Under the pieces are notes generated by a model. The model was not told the DNA's origin. It did not search any database and worked only from the letters and a program-made list of their open reading frames with translations. From Rhodamnia argentea (Eukaryota; Streptophyta; Magnoliopsida; Myrtales; Myrtaceae), in NCBI RefSeq assembly GCF_020921035.1, contig NC_063155.1:22251294-22315293 (forward strand): 64,000 nt of DNA. The letters are read 5' to 3'. This document shows, one piece after another, positions 1 through 11,702 of this stretch. The stretch's first letter is position 1; every line of letters begins with the position of its first letter. The position numbers and the translations under genes are program-made.

Positions 1-891
1 GTATGTTGAGATGTTTATAGACAGGGTGGTAGGTTTACATTACGGCTCTAGCTAGGATGCTGTCGACCGAAAGAGAGATTCGCCAATAGAGCTTCCTGTA
101 TATTGTTTTTGTTAACTTGATAAAGTTATAATAAAATCTTTACAGTTGGCTACGTCTTCAATGACTCGAGAAAGCATGCCGTTCGTCTTCCTGAATTGCG
201 GTCGTCCCCACCCCACCCCAACCCCCTGCGCTAATTACCTTCGTCGGGGCCATGAAACCATGGAAGTGGTGTAGGAAAAATCACGTAGCGGTGAGCAACG
301 GAAGGGATTACTGGATAAGCAGGGAGATACACTCGAAGTTCTGCGGTCGAAGTTGAATGGCTGAACCATTTTTATGAACTCCAAGGTGAATTTTTGGAGG
401 ATTGGTCCGGGCATGAGGTTCGCCTTTTGTTGCTCTTGCCTCCGATTATAATAGCTTCTTAGCAGGTCTCTCCAGTGCTTGGAGGAGGGAGTAATCACGG
501 CGAACCCGTCAGGTCGACTCCCAAAACCGATGATCGCGATCCCTTACGCCGAAGCGTAAAATTTGTTCTAGGAACGGCCAATACTTCCTCGCTCTTCCTT
601 TCGTCCAAGACGGTTCATCAAGTGTTCCCCCCATCGTCACATCTCCCATCAATCTCGCCTTGAATGTATGACTACACACAGGCAAAGTCAAACCCCAAAA
701 AATGCATAATGATTAAGCAACTAATTATACCAATAAACGATTAATTAAATCCGTTTCTTTTTTTTCTAACCGTAAGTCGATTTTTGTACGACGAAATTTA
801 CACGACGAGCTACAAAGGTCACAGGCTTCGCTCAAAAGAATAATTAAACAGTCATTATTATATTCTAATGCGACAAAATAAACCATCTTCC
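1..891. other. Intergenic region without a recognised gene
   Basis: Downstream flank of the NDR1/HIN1-like gene (3' side). Short open frames exist on both strands, for example 235-498 on the minus strand, but none shows a domain or motif I recognise, and they lack the codon regularity of the neighbouring gene. The part next to position 892 probably contains the 3' UTR of that gene. Confidence 0.5.
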
Positions 892-1665
892 TCAGAATAT
901 ATCGACCCCATAATGACATTCCCTGGATCCAATCTTTGCCGTCGACGTCAGCTTATCGACCGTTACGTCACACGTCACCTTAACGGTAATCTTCCACGTC
1001 TTCAGAGCCCCCAACTTGAGCTTCACCGGGGCCGTTACCTTCACCGTCAACGGCACTCTCCCTTGGGTCTGATCGCTCACCAGCGCCTGCCGCAATTCGC
1101 TCGTCAAAACCATGGCCCCGCCCTTCAACGCCGCGTCGAACACCGTCGCGTTGTTCGCCGGTTGGTAAAACACCGGCAGAGCGCCGTCGCAGAGCTTGAT
1201 GCCGGTGTAGTAGACTTCCGCGGAGCTTCCTTCGAGGTAGTAGATCCCGATCTTGTCGTTCGGGTTGTTGGCCCTGACAGCGACGTCCATCGCCGGCGAG
1301 ACCGGCGAGGAGGACGTCAGGTTGAGCCCGCCGATCGAGATGCCGCTGACGGCGTAGTCCGGCGACTGCGGCCTCACGACGAGGTAGAAGATTCCGGCGG
1401 CGGCGGCGAGGAGGACGATCAGCGCGGCGACTGCGACGACGGAGCAGCAGCAGCAGCGCCGGAGGGGGCGGGTCTCCCGGCGGGAGTACCGCTTGTAGCG
1501 GCCTTGGTTCTCCGGTGGAGGGACGCGGTAGATTTGGTCCTTGGGGATTTGGATCACGTAGGTGCCCGGGACCGGGGGAGGGACCGGCGTGTCCTCGAGC
1601 GGGGAGAGGGGCTTCCTCGGCGAATCGGGCTCCGGCGAGTCGCGATGGTGGACTCGGTCGGCCAT
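892..1665 (-). CDS. NDR1/HIN1-like (LEA_2 domain) membrane protein, 257 aa
   Basis: Intronless gene for a protein of the plant NHL family, whose members sit in the plasma membrane and are linked to pathogen and stress responses. What is seen: a proline- and charge-rich N-terminal cytosolic part (residues 1-60, with segment IPKDQIYRVPPPEN), a basic stretch with four consecutive Cys (71-74), one strong transmembrane helix (about 76-97), then an extracellular LEA_2-type domain (about 105-235) with the family's NPND motif at 134-137 and a YY-containing strand. Asn-X-Ser/Thr sites near 115 and 172 could be glycosylated. The length is slightly above the 210-260 aa usual in the family. The start is the first ATG of the frame, and the frame holds no other upstream ATG. 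Which NHL paralogue it is cannot be told from the sequence alone. Confidence 0.9.
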   Translation of the reverse strand: MADRVHHRDSPEPDSPRKPLSPLEDTPVPPPVPGTYVIQIPKDQIYRVPPPENQGRYKRYSRRETRPLRRCCCCSVVAVAALIVLLAAAAGIFYLVVRPQSPDYAVSGISIGGLNLTSSSPVSPAMDVAVRANNPNDKIGIYYLEGSSAEVYYTGIKLCDGALPVFYQPANNATVFDAALKGGAMVLTSELRQALVSDQTQGRVPLTVKVTAPVKLKLGALKTWKITVKVTCDVTVDKLTSTAKIGSRECHYGVDIF

Positions 1666-1818
1666 TGCTGAGTCAGCTGAGCTCGTTATGGTGTCAAAGT
1701 TGAGAAGTGAAACCTCTCGAGTCTATACGGCGGCGAACAGAGAGCAGAATGTATGAGCATATGGAGTTAAAGAAGAAGAAGAAGAAGATATTGAGACTGT
1801 TCGTGGCGTGTGTGACTC

Positions 1819-1829
1819 TGTATATATAG
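1819..1829 (-). promoter_or_regulatory. Probable TATA box of the NHL gene
   Basis: Reads CTATATATA on the minus strand, about 155 bp before the NHL start codon and in a GC-containing context. This fits a transcription start near 1790 and a 5' UTR of about 125 nt. Inferred from sequence only. Confidence 0.55.
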
Positions 1830-2532
1830 AGCGGCCAAACGAGTCGAGCGCGTGAGGAGACATTAACAAACGCGTTATAGCAGTGTGTGCGTGAAATTAC
1901 GAAAAGGGCACTTGGCCATGTTGTCCGTACCATCATAATGACCCAATGATACGAGGCCACGTAAGCACTCGGTAAGAAAAGGCAAATATTTCATCTGTTG
2001 TGGCTCAAATCAAATTTGAGTCGTTCCGGCATTTGGATTCCTTTCGGCTTGGCTTTCATCTTGTCCGAGACTGAAAGCTTGTCTCCCAGGAATTTTTTTG
2101 GGCCACGCATTTACCCGAATTGACCTTTTTATGAAATGTATTTGTATACTTTTTTTGTAATTTCTTAATTGATTAATTTTCTTGCTTATATTGTAGGAAC
2201 TACAAGTAACAAATTTAAGTCTCAAACGAAAATATGACAATTAATAAGGCGATGAATTCGTAAAATCACGACCGTACCGATTAAGGTTTGAATAAACTTA
2301 AGCTGATTTCAAAATGCCGGGTCATAATGCACGTGGTGAAGTTTTGCAAGATAGGATTGAAGTGAAATAATGAGTGTTGAAAACAAATATCGGTATTTAC
2401 GACAATTCGAAAGATTGAAAGTGCTTTTAAAATCGGGTATTCATGACATTTTCACTTAATAGAGAGGCCTGATTTTACAAAATGGATGTAGACACACATG
2501 ACATAGTAAGAATCAAACGGATGAATTAGTAC

Positions 2533-3146
2533 GAGAAAATTTGTGTAAAAAGTCACAAACATATTGTACTTTTGCTAATTCAATCATAAAATTTTTAATT
2601 TTGTCAATAGAGTTCTAAACATTTTCATGTTTCGCCAACAAAGTTCATTCGATCAAGTTAGGTCAAAAATTATTGTTGTGGACACATTTTAATAATATTT
2701 TTTAAGGTTTTTTTTTCCTTTTTTGTTTTTGTTCCTTCTTTACTTTTTTTTCTTTTTCCCTCCGCTGGGCATTGTCAATGGTTGATGGAGGTCGCCGGTC
2801 TTAAGCGAGGGTTGCCCTCGCTCGATTCGACGAAGGGCCGACCTCGCTTGACTCGGTGGAGGGCGACCCCTCCTAGGGCCGGTGTAGGAAAAAGGAAAAA
2901 TTTGAAAAAGAAAAGAGAAAAACAACAAAAGAAAAAACACAAAAAAGACATTAACATTTGTCCATATCGGTATCAACCGTGCCACATTGGACAGCTGGCG
3001 CCCAAGTCATTTTCGATCGAAATAAGTCGGATGAACTTAATTAGCAAAACGTGAAAAAGGCTTAGGACTCAATTGGTAAAATTAAAAGATTTAGGACTAA
3101 ATTGATAAAAGTGCGATACATTTCGAATTTTCTAGACAATTTTCCC
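2533..3146. mobile_element. Foldback element with long imperfect inverted repeats
   Basis: The left arm, beginning GAAAATTTGTGTAAAAAGTC near 2534, matches the reverse complement of the right arm ending near 3146 over roughly 140 bp. Shared blocks include TTTTAATTTT, GTTCAT(T/C)CGA and the alternating 'gag-tcc-taa' style spacer. Inside the arms lie a pyrimidine-rich strand (2706-2762) and its purine-rich partner (2887-2950), and in the middle a GC-rich self-complementary core (2785-2875) with repeated GAGGG and CCCTC blocks. No transposase frame is present, so it is non-autonomous. Clear target-site duplications were not found. Confidence 0.65.
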
Positions 3147-4492
3147 AACTTGTATCCAGCGCATCGAGACAAAGTAGATGGTGGTTTGAATTCAGAGTCT
3201 GGGATTCAAAAGAAGATGGTGAAGAACTTCATCGTGAACAAAGCTTAGATTTGGCATTTCACATAACGCAAAAGAGTTCTCAAACTCAACAGCATATGGT
3301 AATGGCATCGTCTCGCGCGGAGCAAAAAAAGAGAGCATGGCCCCAATCACTCCAACAGAGCATGGAGTTGCTTCAAATGTAGCGCGAGATCGAACCGGAC
3401 GAATTTGAAGTCGAAAGACGGACCAGAAGCCTGACCAACAAGATCTTATCTGAGACGAAACAAGAAGACGGCAAAACGCGATACCTGATGCGTTAGAACA
3501 GCCTGAGACGTCGCGAGATCCAGATCAAGATCCTGAAGCAGCAGCTCCTCTGCTCCTCTCTCTCTCTCTACTGTCGAATCTAGTCAATGGTGGAGGAATG
3601 ATGATGGAGCTGGATCAGGGACAGGATGTGTGCATGCGAAGAAGAAGGATCGCTCTTAACCAATGGAGACACAGTTGTCGATCCTTGGACGTCCACACCA
3701 TACATGTCTGAAACCCAGAAACCATCGGAAGTGGTCCGCCTTCTTCTCGCGCGTCCTCGCGGGAACACATTAAAATAATTCCGCACGCGGTCCTCATTTT
3801 TTCATTTTTTTTTTCCTGATGTTTGTAGTGCGAAATCTTGTGAATCAACGCTCTGGAAACAGCGAGAAAACGTGGCCGCGTCGGATGCATCTTTCGTCTA
3901 AACATTTCGGCCCGATGAATCCCCGGACACGTGCGACTTGTGTCGCCCCCACGTGCGTCTAGCAAGGCTCCACCTGGAATGTGGCTCTTGAGAGATTGGT
4001 GTGAGCGAGGGGGGCATGATGTGATCTGATTAGGGGAATTGATATGTTCGAACCGTACATTGAAAGCACGTTTATTTGAACGAGGACTGTTTTTTTGAAA
4101 ATTATTTCTTGATTTTCTGATATTTGGATGATGGAAAAAGTGACCTATTTACGAAAAATATTTTCCATTGACTGAAAATAATAAACTGAGATTATGAGAA
4201 AACGGCTTCCCATTGTGACAAAAAAGGAAATTACTTTCTCTAAACAATCAAATAAATTAATTGATTTTCATAATAAATGATAGTTTTTATCATAAAGTTT
4301 TCAATTAAACAAACGGCCCTTAATCAATTAGCCAATAGCTTGGGCTATTACCATTTTTCCTTTTTCGAAACTTGCAACAAGAACTTTGGAAATTGAACAA
4401 TGTAAGTAACTGGATAGATATTAGATATAAAGATGGTGTGGTCATTTTCTTTTTTCACATATTTTGTGTCCAGTACCGTTGATACGAGCAAG

Positions 4493-4765
4493 AGATAGTG
4501 ATACAAATGATTCTTAAACTTTAGCCTAACGTGCAATGTGATCGCCGAACTTTTGCTTTGTTTAATGCGGTCTGTGAACTTTAACTCAATATGTATTAGA
4601 CTCCCTGAACTTTCAATTTGTTTAATATGATTTTCGAACTTTTGAAACACATTAAACTTAGCCCCTGGTTGTATGAAAATGTTCAATGATGTCCTTCAAT
4701 TAACTCAACTTCGGGGACGACATTGAACATTTTTTATAGTTCATGGACCATTTTTATCGGTTATG
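4493..4765. mobile_element. Degenerate copy of the 'GGGATAATGACACAAATGG' TIR element
   Basis: The left part (from about 4495) repeats the motif series 'ACAAATG-AACTTT-AATGTG-GAACTTTT' seen in the copies at 4918-5227 and 50324-50655. The right end retains only a short piece resembling the terminal inverted repeat, near 4735-4765. It is probably internally deleted or old. The boundaries are approximate. Confidence 0.5.
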
Positions 4766-4917
4766 ACATTTTCTTGTACATCATCTCCAAAATAATTGCA
4801 TGGGTTGTGTATGCAATGTTAATTTTAATTAGTAAGGATTAAAGAATAATCTATAAGTGCTAGCTGAGTGATTAAATGTTTAGTTTGGATGTTGCGAATT
4901 GTTTATTAAAATTAGGG

Positions 4918-5227
4918 ATAATGACACAAACGGTTCCTAGACGTTGACCCAATTTGCAACGTGATAATTGAACTTTTAATTTTACCAATATGGTCTTTGA
5001 ACTTTTGGAAGATGTTCAACTTACTTGAATTAATGGAAAGACTTCCTATAGTTCATAATTAAGTTGAACACATTTCAAAAATTCGGTTACCACATTAGTC
5101 AAATCGAAAGTTCAAGGATCACGTTGCACATTAAGCTAAGTTCATGAACCATATTAGTCCAGTCAAAAGTTCGGAGATCACATTACACATCGAGTCAAAG
5201 TCTAAAAACCATTTACGTTATTTTTTC
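4918..5227. mobile_element. MITE-like TIR element with 9-bp target duplication
   Basis: About 310 bp, with arms that fold back on each other: left ATAATGACACAAACGGTT, right (reverse complement) AAATAACGTAAATGGTT. Internally it has repeated 'GAACTTTT' and 'AATGTG' blocks in opposite orientations on the two sides. It is flanked by perfect 9-bp direct repeats AAATTAGGG at 4909-4917 and 5228-5236. A 9-bp duplication is typical of Mutator-like elements, but GGG may belong to the element end, so the family is uncertain. It has no coding capacity. Confidence 0.7.
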
Positions 5228-7213
5228 AAATTAGGGTTGCATCTTCCACCCGAATTAATTTTTTGTGCCAGCCAACCCCGTCGAATGCGAATTGATCTGT
5301 ATTCATAAAGAGGAAAGGTAGAAACAAAAAGAAAAAGACAAACAAAAAAATCACTTGGGGCATTCTTAAAAACAATACCTTATGATTAACCACATGACCA
5401 CTTTCTGACCAAAAAAAAAAAACCGAGGGGAAAGAATATGAAATAATAGAAAGAAGCGCGTTACCAAAGTCAGGGTTTTTGCGTGGGGGCAAGCTTCATC
5501 GTCGCGTGTTTGTTGGCTGTATCAGGGTTGGACGGCAATAAGAAGTGGACAAACGAAGCTGTTGCTGGCTTGCCATTTGGAATTCTCCGCACGCCCAGCG
5601 GCGGCGGACGGAAGATTCGTCGTATCCAACAGGCAAATTCTCTTTTCCTCTGGAATTTCCTTCGATGTTAACTATGGGCTGTGGTGGGGATAATTGTCGA
5701 AATTGTCCTAATCTATTGACCGGGGTCTATTTTAATCTTTTTTTTTTTCATGATTTGTCAATTTTATTTTGAATTTTTTTAATGATTTGCCAATGTGATA
5801 TTTGAATATTACTTATGTCCATGATCTAACCAATTATGAATGATTGACTGTGAGATCGTGCAAATGTAAATTATCCGTAAATAGTGACGAGATAACGAAA
5901 AAAAAACATTCATTTAATGAGCTGAGTTAGGGTTGATCGGCCAAGTATTCCCTTTTCCTTAGAGTCCTTCCTAGGATAGTTTTTCCAGGTACTTTTGATC
6001 CGATATCGCCGAAGGTTTAGGACTATTTGGACAATTTTCCCTTTGCACGGGGACATGAAGACTCGGTTGTTTAAAGGTTGTTGAAATATTCTATCAATCC
6101 CACAAGTTGTACTGAATCTTATTTTCACATATAATCGACACATGAATCATGCTTGAACAGAATTAGCTAAAGTGTTCTTAGATCATCCAACCAATGCAAT
6201 AAAACAAACCAAGAAGTTCTTTCGCTATCGAATTCAGGATTCTTGAAATGATTATTGCGGTGTCCAATGTCGTACTCGGCCTATATGATAATTTCGTCGG
6301 ACTTCTTATTTGTGACACCAAATTTGAGACGTCGCAAAAATGAATCATTCATTTTCGAGGGGATTAAATGATTATTATAGAAAAAGCCCGGGCAGGTGAA
6401 GGGAACTTAATTTGTTTCAAACAAGTAAATTTACGGTTGGACCTGTTCATTACAAACTTAGAAATTGAGGAATTAATTTCATGCCTCACCATATATTTAA
6501 GAGTCTTTTTTTTTTTTTTGACGTCATCATTTTCTAGATCCAATAGTGGCCAGACAACTCATGGATGGGCTCGAAGTTCACTTCCGACATGCTTGGGCCA
6601 GGCGCGGCACCGGGTTATAAATCCTGGACCGGTCCAGTTGTGCCCGAGCTAGGCCCGTCTTGCAAAGAGAGAATATTATGAATCTTTGAAAAATTAAAAT
6701 GACGGGACAGGCCTGAGCAAAGAAATTAAATCCGCATCTAACCCGTAATTAGATTTATCTCTACGTATCGTGTTTTGCCTAAAGAGGAAAAAAGCCTCGT
6801 ATGAATATTCTTCACAGAGCTATAAGAAAATTTTACTACTTTCAATTGCCCAAATTCCAAATAAATTACAAATTACAACATCGACCTGACTATATTCGCA
6901 AAAATTCCCCGTAAAAAACTTTCAGCACTCATTTTCTTTTTACTATTAAAAAAAAAAAAAAAAGAACTCAATCCTAGTTGGGAAAATGCGTGACGGAAAA
7001 TCTCGATCCACAGAGATTTTCCTTTTTCCACCATGAAAAAAAATAAATTCCGAAGACGTATCTCGTCAATTAAACTCAATCTAAAGACCAATATTTTAAA
7101 TTAATTTTTCCAAATAATGCAATTCTTCAACTTAGGACTTTAATAGTAATCTATACTTGTCAAACCCCACACGATATTTGGCAATATTATCTTTTGTGGC
7201 CGTTTGGCATGTC

Positions 7214-8938
7214 TCAGCTATGGCCGTCGTTGTTCGCCACCATCTTCGCCGTCAGACCACAGGCGAAAGCCCCGCCCGGTATCTTCATCTTCCCCACCGC
7301 GTCCAATCCTTCTCCGAGCACGATCCCCATGCCCATGTGCAGATGCGGCTCGATGTGGCAGTGGAAAGCCCAAGCCCCCGGGTTGTCCGCCACGAACCTC
7401 AAGGCGGTCCAGCCGTACGGGAATATCACCGCCGTGTTCCTCAGCGGCGGGTTATTCAGATTCAGCCTCTTGTCGCCGTCCTCCGCCGCGAACTTTCCCT
7501 CTCCGTAGCCCAGCACCCAAAAGTCGTGCCCGTGCAGGTGCCACGGGTGGATCTCGCTAGTGTTCGCCGACAGGGCGTTCGCGTTCTGGAGGATGATGTC
7601 GACCGTCGTGTTGAGCCCTAGCGTGTAGAGTCCGCTCCCCACGGTGGAATTGGGGTTTGCTGGCTGGCGCATCACGTCATAGTCCGCCGGGAAGCTCTCC
7701 GGCGGGCTCCTCAGGTCGAAGGCACCATGGATGTTGTACTTGATCGAGCCGAGGTACGGCGTCGGCGGGAGCGAGAGGGAGATGTTGTTGATCGACCACT
7801 TGGTCTGGCCGTTGAACTTGCTCTGTGTGTTGAGGAGGAAGATCCGGCGGTCGTGGGTCGCCGGCGGCCGGGGGGAGCCGGCCAGGGCGAGGATTCTAGA
7901 GGAGAAGGACTTGCTGTGGTTGTAGTCATTCCAGAGAGGGGTGGTCGGGGGCGGTGAGGCGGGGAGCTTAGAGGCGGAGTTGGGGCGGTAGTTGAGGACG
8001 GTGAGGGCTTGGGAGGTGTTGGGCTGCCTTCCTCTGACGCCAACGGCGATCCAGTAATTTTGGCGTGGGTCTTGGTCGGTGGTTACTAGGATGGAGTAGG
8101 TCTCGCCGGAATAAATGTCGAGGTCGTCAACGGTGAAAGGTTGGACATAGTTACCGTCCGCTTCCACCACCACCATCTTGTGACCCTGACAAGTACGAAA
8201 GAAAATAATTTATCACTCGTGATCTGTTTTGACTTGTGAAAATAAAGAATTAAAAATAATCCTCGTGGAATTACTTTTCGACTAACATTTTCACAATTGT
8301 CCCAAGGGCAATTTTCATTTTTAAGCATTTCTATGGGGAAAAAGGATCCATTTTCTCATAAAAGCATCATTTTCCTAAATGAATTTCTTATTTTCCCTTT
8401 TAAATTATATACCCCATGTTTCTACTAAAACAATTCTATGATGTGATTTTACTTACTAAGTGAAGTGTAAGCTATTTATACTTTCTAAACACTACTTATT
8501 TGTTCGAAAGCTTACACGATCGAACGCATCAGTCAATGAATCGATTTTCTAGATTAGTCGTTATAAACCTAGCATATCTCTAAAAGAGAGATATCTCCAG
8601 GTGGAAGCCATCGATGCCATTGTCATGAATCATGTAATCGAGGATAACAAAAGCAGAGACAAATTGATTATAGACCGAACTAGCAAAAGCGCGAAATGTT
8701 TAAGACTCTTTTTATAATTTTTGGTTATACATCGTTTGTTGTGATTCCTAATGACTCATTCTCATAGTGCGAAGAAGATAAGATGTGCATGACTATTGTT
8801 GCTACAATCATGAGTACAATCCTAAAAACCTACATTTGATTAGATGATCCTAATCGTTTCGAAAATCACAATGTATTTCAAAATGGAATTATGATCATAT
8901 TATCCCACAAAGATCTTGTGTAAGATTCTTCATATACC

Positions 8939-8989
<51 letters not shown>

Positions 8990-11702
8990 GGGGTACCCCA
9001 ATGGCCAAGTTGAGAGAAGCAAGGGCGGTGGTGCTGGCCAGCCTGAGCCTGTAAGTCTTGTTTGGGAGCACAGGAAGAATGAGAGGTGCACATTGTTCAC
9101 CCCCTCCAAATTTGCACTGAGCTGCGGACGTGGAGTTGCTGTAGCTTGCGGCCAAAGAGCAACTGAACTGCCCTCTTCCATTGATCAGCAGAGCCTGAAT
9201 CCAAAACCCATTATTTGTTAGGTAAATAACTTCGATAGCAACAGTGGGGAAAAAAAAAATGGGAGCCTCTAGCCTAACAGTCTAACAGTACTATTAATTA
9301 TTTATGACCACACGATCTCTCAATCGATGAGTGCTTTATGCAAAACACTTGATGATGGTAGGAGGATCTACGGTTAAGACAATACTGTTAGAAAAACATT
9401 TCTCAAAAAAAGATAGCACCAAAATTGGGATTTTGGCCCGACTTTGTCTATTTAAGCTCTAATTGTGAGCAGATCCGTGGCTTGATCTCAACTACTAATA
9501 TAGTCTCAGAGAGAAGTTTGCATGCGTATGTTGATATTCGGACTTGACGTTCGTTATCCACAATTTCGCTTAGAGATATGATCTCATAAAGAAACCATCT
9601 CCAACAACTATCGACACAACACAACTGGTGACCTTGGAAACCAACAACGGTCGTCTCGTCTCCTTGGTTTCTGGTTCTGCAACGAATAGATTAAAGTGAC
9701 TTATCGTGTAGTGGGGAAGAGTATCACGGCTCAATCTCCCGGATGAATCCTTAAAAAAATAAAGCAAGTCGTCGTAGGGCGTGGCTGTCGGATTGAGTAT
9801 TTTATTCCACAATAGCTGGCAATTGCCCATTAAATCATATACTAGTTAACTTGCACGTTTCAAAGTAGTGGCCGTTGGTTCTTTAAATCATATACCACTG
9901 TAACCTTCGCTTAAAAAAAAAAAATGTACCTAGCCTTATGATCATGAGGTGTATGCTTTTAGGGTTACCTGAGGTTCGCCAATCCAACGGAAAGGAACCG
10001 AAGAGAGGCCGAGCTCCTGCTCGTGCGCGGTCTTGTGCCACCAATCGCTGAGCAAGAGGTTGAACTCGCCGTCGTAGCGGAAGGGCTCTTTCTCTCCTTC
10101 TCCCGCCTGCACTACCAGCGACCCGTACAGCCCCGCCGATCTCTGCATCCCGTAATGCCCATGGTAGAAGTATGTCCCCGCCTGCAAACCAACGTCACAG
10201 CAACTCCTCAATGTTTTGAAAGTTATTCATCGTTTAATCTAGGCTATGTCGGAGTCAAAAGACAGATCCCGATCCGATCATTTCCGAACCTTCCTCCTCT
10301 ATAGATAGGGTTAGGAGATTCACTAGAAATGACTTTCTCAAAACATCGGTCGCCTTCGCGAGGCATTATGATTGTGATTAAACAATGTTTTTGCAAGGTT
10401 CCGACTTCCAAACATCCTTAGTGGTTTCACCGGGGGATGGTCACATTAAAATTCCACAAGGAACAATGGTCCAAGCAAATTAAAACATGCTGGGATACCT
10501 CATTATCCAACGGTCGAACAGCGTTGGTTGTCTCGTTCAGCTCCCAACTTTCTCTTTGTTTCGTGTAAGCTTATTACATCAAATATGCAATGGTCAGACC
10601 CACCAGTTGACTCAGGCACACAGTGAGGACACTGAGATCAGATCCAGTGGTGGCCAAAAGGCGCGTTGTCGTGCTGATCTCAGTGGCTTTGGTTGGGGCC
10701 AACTGCCAAGCACTTGAGACCAGGCACTTCAGATGGATCTTACTCATTGATCCGCTCAATCCTCCGGAAGCTTCGTTTACACTCTTTTATCATGGTGTCG
10801 GCGTAGACATATTTCCAAAACGACGGCGCACAAATGCTTGTTATTACTCGACAGAACTAAGTGATCTGTCGTGACATGAGCCCATGTCAACTTGCATTAT
10901 TGAAACAAATCAACAACCCACGTAGCCATGTGAGTTTTTTCTGTTCGAAGTACTTAGTTTGTGCGTAGTTTTTGTGTAAAGCTTTGTTTATACAGACTCG
11001 TCTTGCTAAATGACATGCGTCTTTCAAAGGGTTGACGTAGTAGTTTCGGAAGCAAAATACACTTCTTCTTTCGCAAACTCGTGACAGTAACTTTTTCTCA
11101 GTAGGGAAGTTTACCAATGAGCAGGTTGAGAGAGAGAGAGAGAATAATAACCTTGTCAACTTTGAATCTGTAAGTGAAAGTCTCTCCAGGGTTGATGGGG
11201 CACTGCGAGATGGAGGCTGTACCATCTGCCCATGGAGTCCCCAGCTGACCAATATAGTAAACAGAAGAGCAAATCATCATATCAAACTCTGGCCTTTCTC
11301 TCTCAAACTTCAACTCCAAGCATCCATCATTCGTCCACAAACTTGAGAGAGAGGGGGGATAGACAAACATGTTGATTAAACAGATTAACTACCTACCTGT
11401 CTGATCCCATGCCAGTGGATAACGACCCCCTCCGTGCTGAGCTTGTTGGTGAGCTCGACAGAGATGGTGTCGCCGACCACGGCCCGTATGGTCTGCCCCG
11501 GGAACTGCCCGTTGATGCTCATGACCACCCCTTCGACGCAGTCCGGAGACCAGTACTTGTAATCCACTTCCCATCTGAAGTGCCTGGTTTTCGCGGCACA
11601 AGTGCTCGGCCCAACCAAAACCGCTGAGATCAGCATCACAATGCACCATCTGGCCGCTAGATCTGATCTCGGCAGCCTCGATTCGCTTCCCGGGCCGACC
11701 AT
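7214..11702 (-). CDS. AAO: L-ascorbate oxidase, secreted multicopper oxidase, 5 exons, 593 aa
   Basis: Oxidises ascorbate in the cell wall space while reducing O2 to water. Exons on the minus strand: 11702-11397, 11244-11152, 10181-9969, 9194-8997, 8185-7214. All junctions are GT-AG and keep the frame. Residues 17-37 form a hydrophobic signal-peptide core, preceded by an unusually long charged leader. Copper ligands are seen in order: HWH at 96-98, HGH at 140-142, HPWHLHGH at 483-490, and [12 protein letters not shown] at 545-556 (type 1/type 3 copper, with the axial Met). The segment [13 protein letters not shown] bridges exons 1 and 2 exactly as in known ascorbate oxidases. The length fits the family (about 550-590). 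The ATG at 11702 was chosen because the only in-frame upstream extension lacks an ATG and the fragment at 10517-10776 shares the same ATGGTC. Intron 2 holds that inverted fragment. Laccase or SKU5-like identity is unlikely given these motifs. Confidence 0.95.
8941..8987. repeat. (GA)23 microsatellite in ascorbate oxidase intron 4
   Basis: Uninterrupted GA dinucleotides, read as (TC)n in the transcript. It begins only about ten bases after the intron 4 donor at 8996, so the pyrimidine run sits next to the 5' splice site, which is an unusual place for it. Confidence 0.95.
9830..9895. repeat. 13-bp direct repeat flanking a 40-bp segment in ascorbate oxidase intron 3
   Basis: TTAAATCATATAC occurs perfectly at 9830-9842 and 9883-9895. 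The 40 bp between could be a small insertion with a target duplication or a local repair duplication. Unlike the micro-insertions elsewhere it has no poly(A). Confidence 0.5.
10517..10776 (+). pseudogene. Inverted ascorbate-oxidase 5'-end fragment inside AAO intron 2
   Basis: On the plus strand this stretch aligns with the host gene's own 5' UTR and first part of exon 1 (minus strand, about 11790-11530). Shared features in the same order: a CAGCTCCCAACT block in the leader, an ATGGTC start at 10590, GAGATCAGATC, GCTGATCTCAG, and CAGGCACTTCAGATGG. Translated, it keeps RSD...[12 protein letters not shown] and ETRHFRW, which match RSD...[14 protein letters not shown] and KTRHFRW of the host. The frame has a TGA at the seventh codon and diverges after the FRW position. 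It is thus a dead fragment, either a duplicated and inverted piece of this gene or a relic of a paralogue. By eye the two copies differ at roughly a quarter of positions, with indels. Confidence 0.85.

Larger units (their letters stand above)
1830..7213. other. Intergenic, repeat-rich region
   Basis: No gene recognised between the NHL promoter and the end of ascorbate oxidase. It contains a foldback element (2533-3146), two related terminal-inverted-repeat elements (4493-4765 and 4918-5227), poly(A/T) runs and AT-rich single-copy-looking sequence. The stretch 3180-3970 has a more balanced base composition and short frames on the minus strand (3580-3965), but no recognisable protein. Confidence 0.6.

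Noticed and set aside
235..691. Minus-strand open frames downstream of the NHL gene
   Set aside because: No domain, no splice pattern and no coding bias that I can see; probably chance or 3' flank.
3540..3965. Possible short gene or microRNA-like stretch (AGATCAAGATCCTGAAGCAGC)
   Set aside because: Resembles a known plant microRNA family only loosely and shows no convincing arm pairing; the minus-strand frame has no recognisable domain.
7157..8043. Long plus- and minus-strand frames overlapping the last exon of ascorbate oxidase
   Set aside because: They are shadows of a GC-rich coding exon; only the minus frame with the copper motifs is real.
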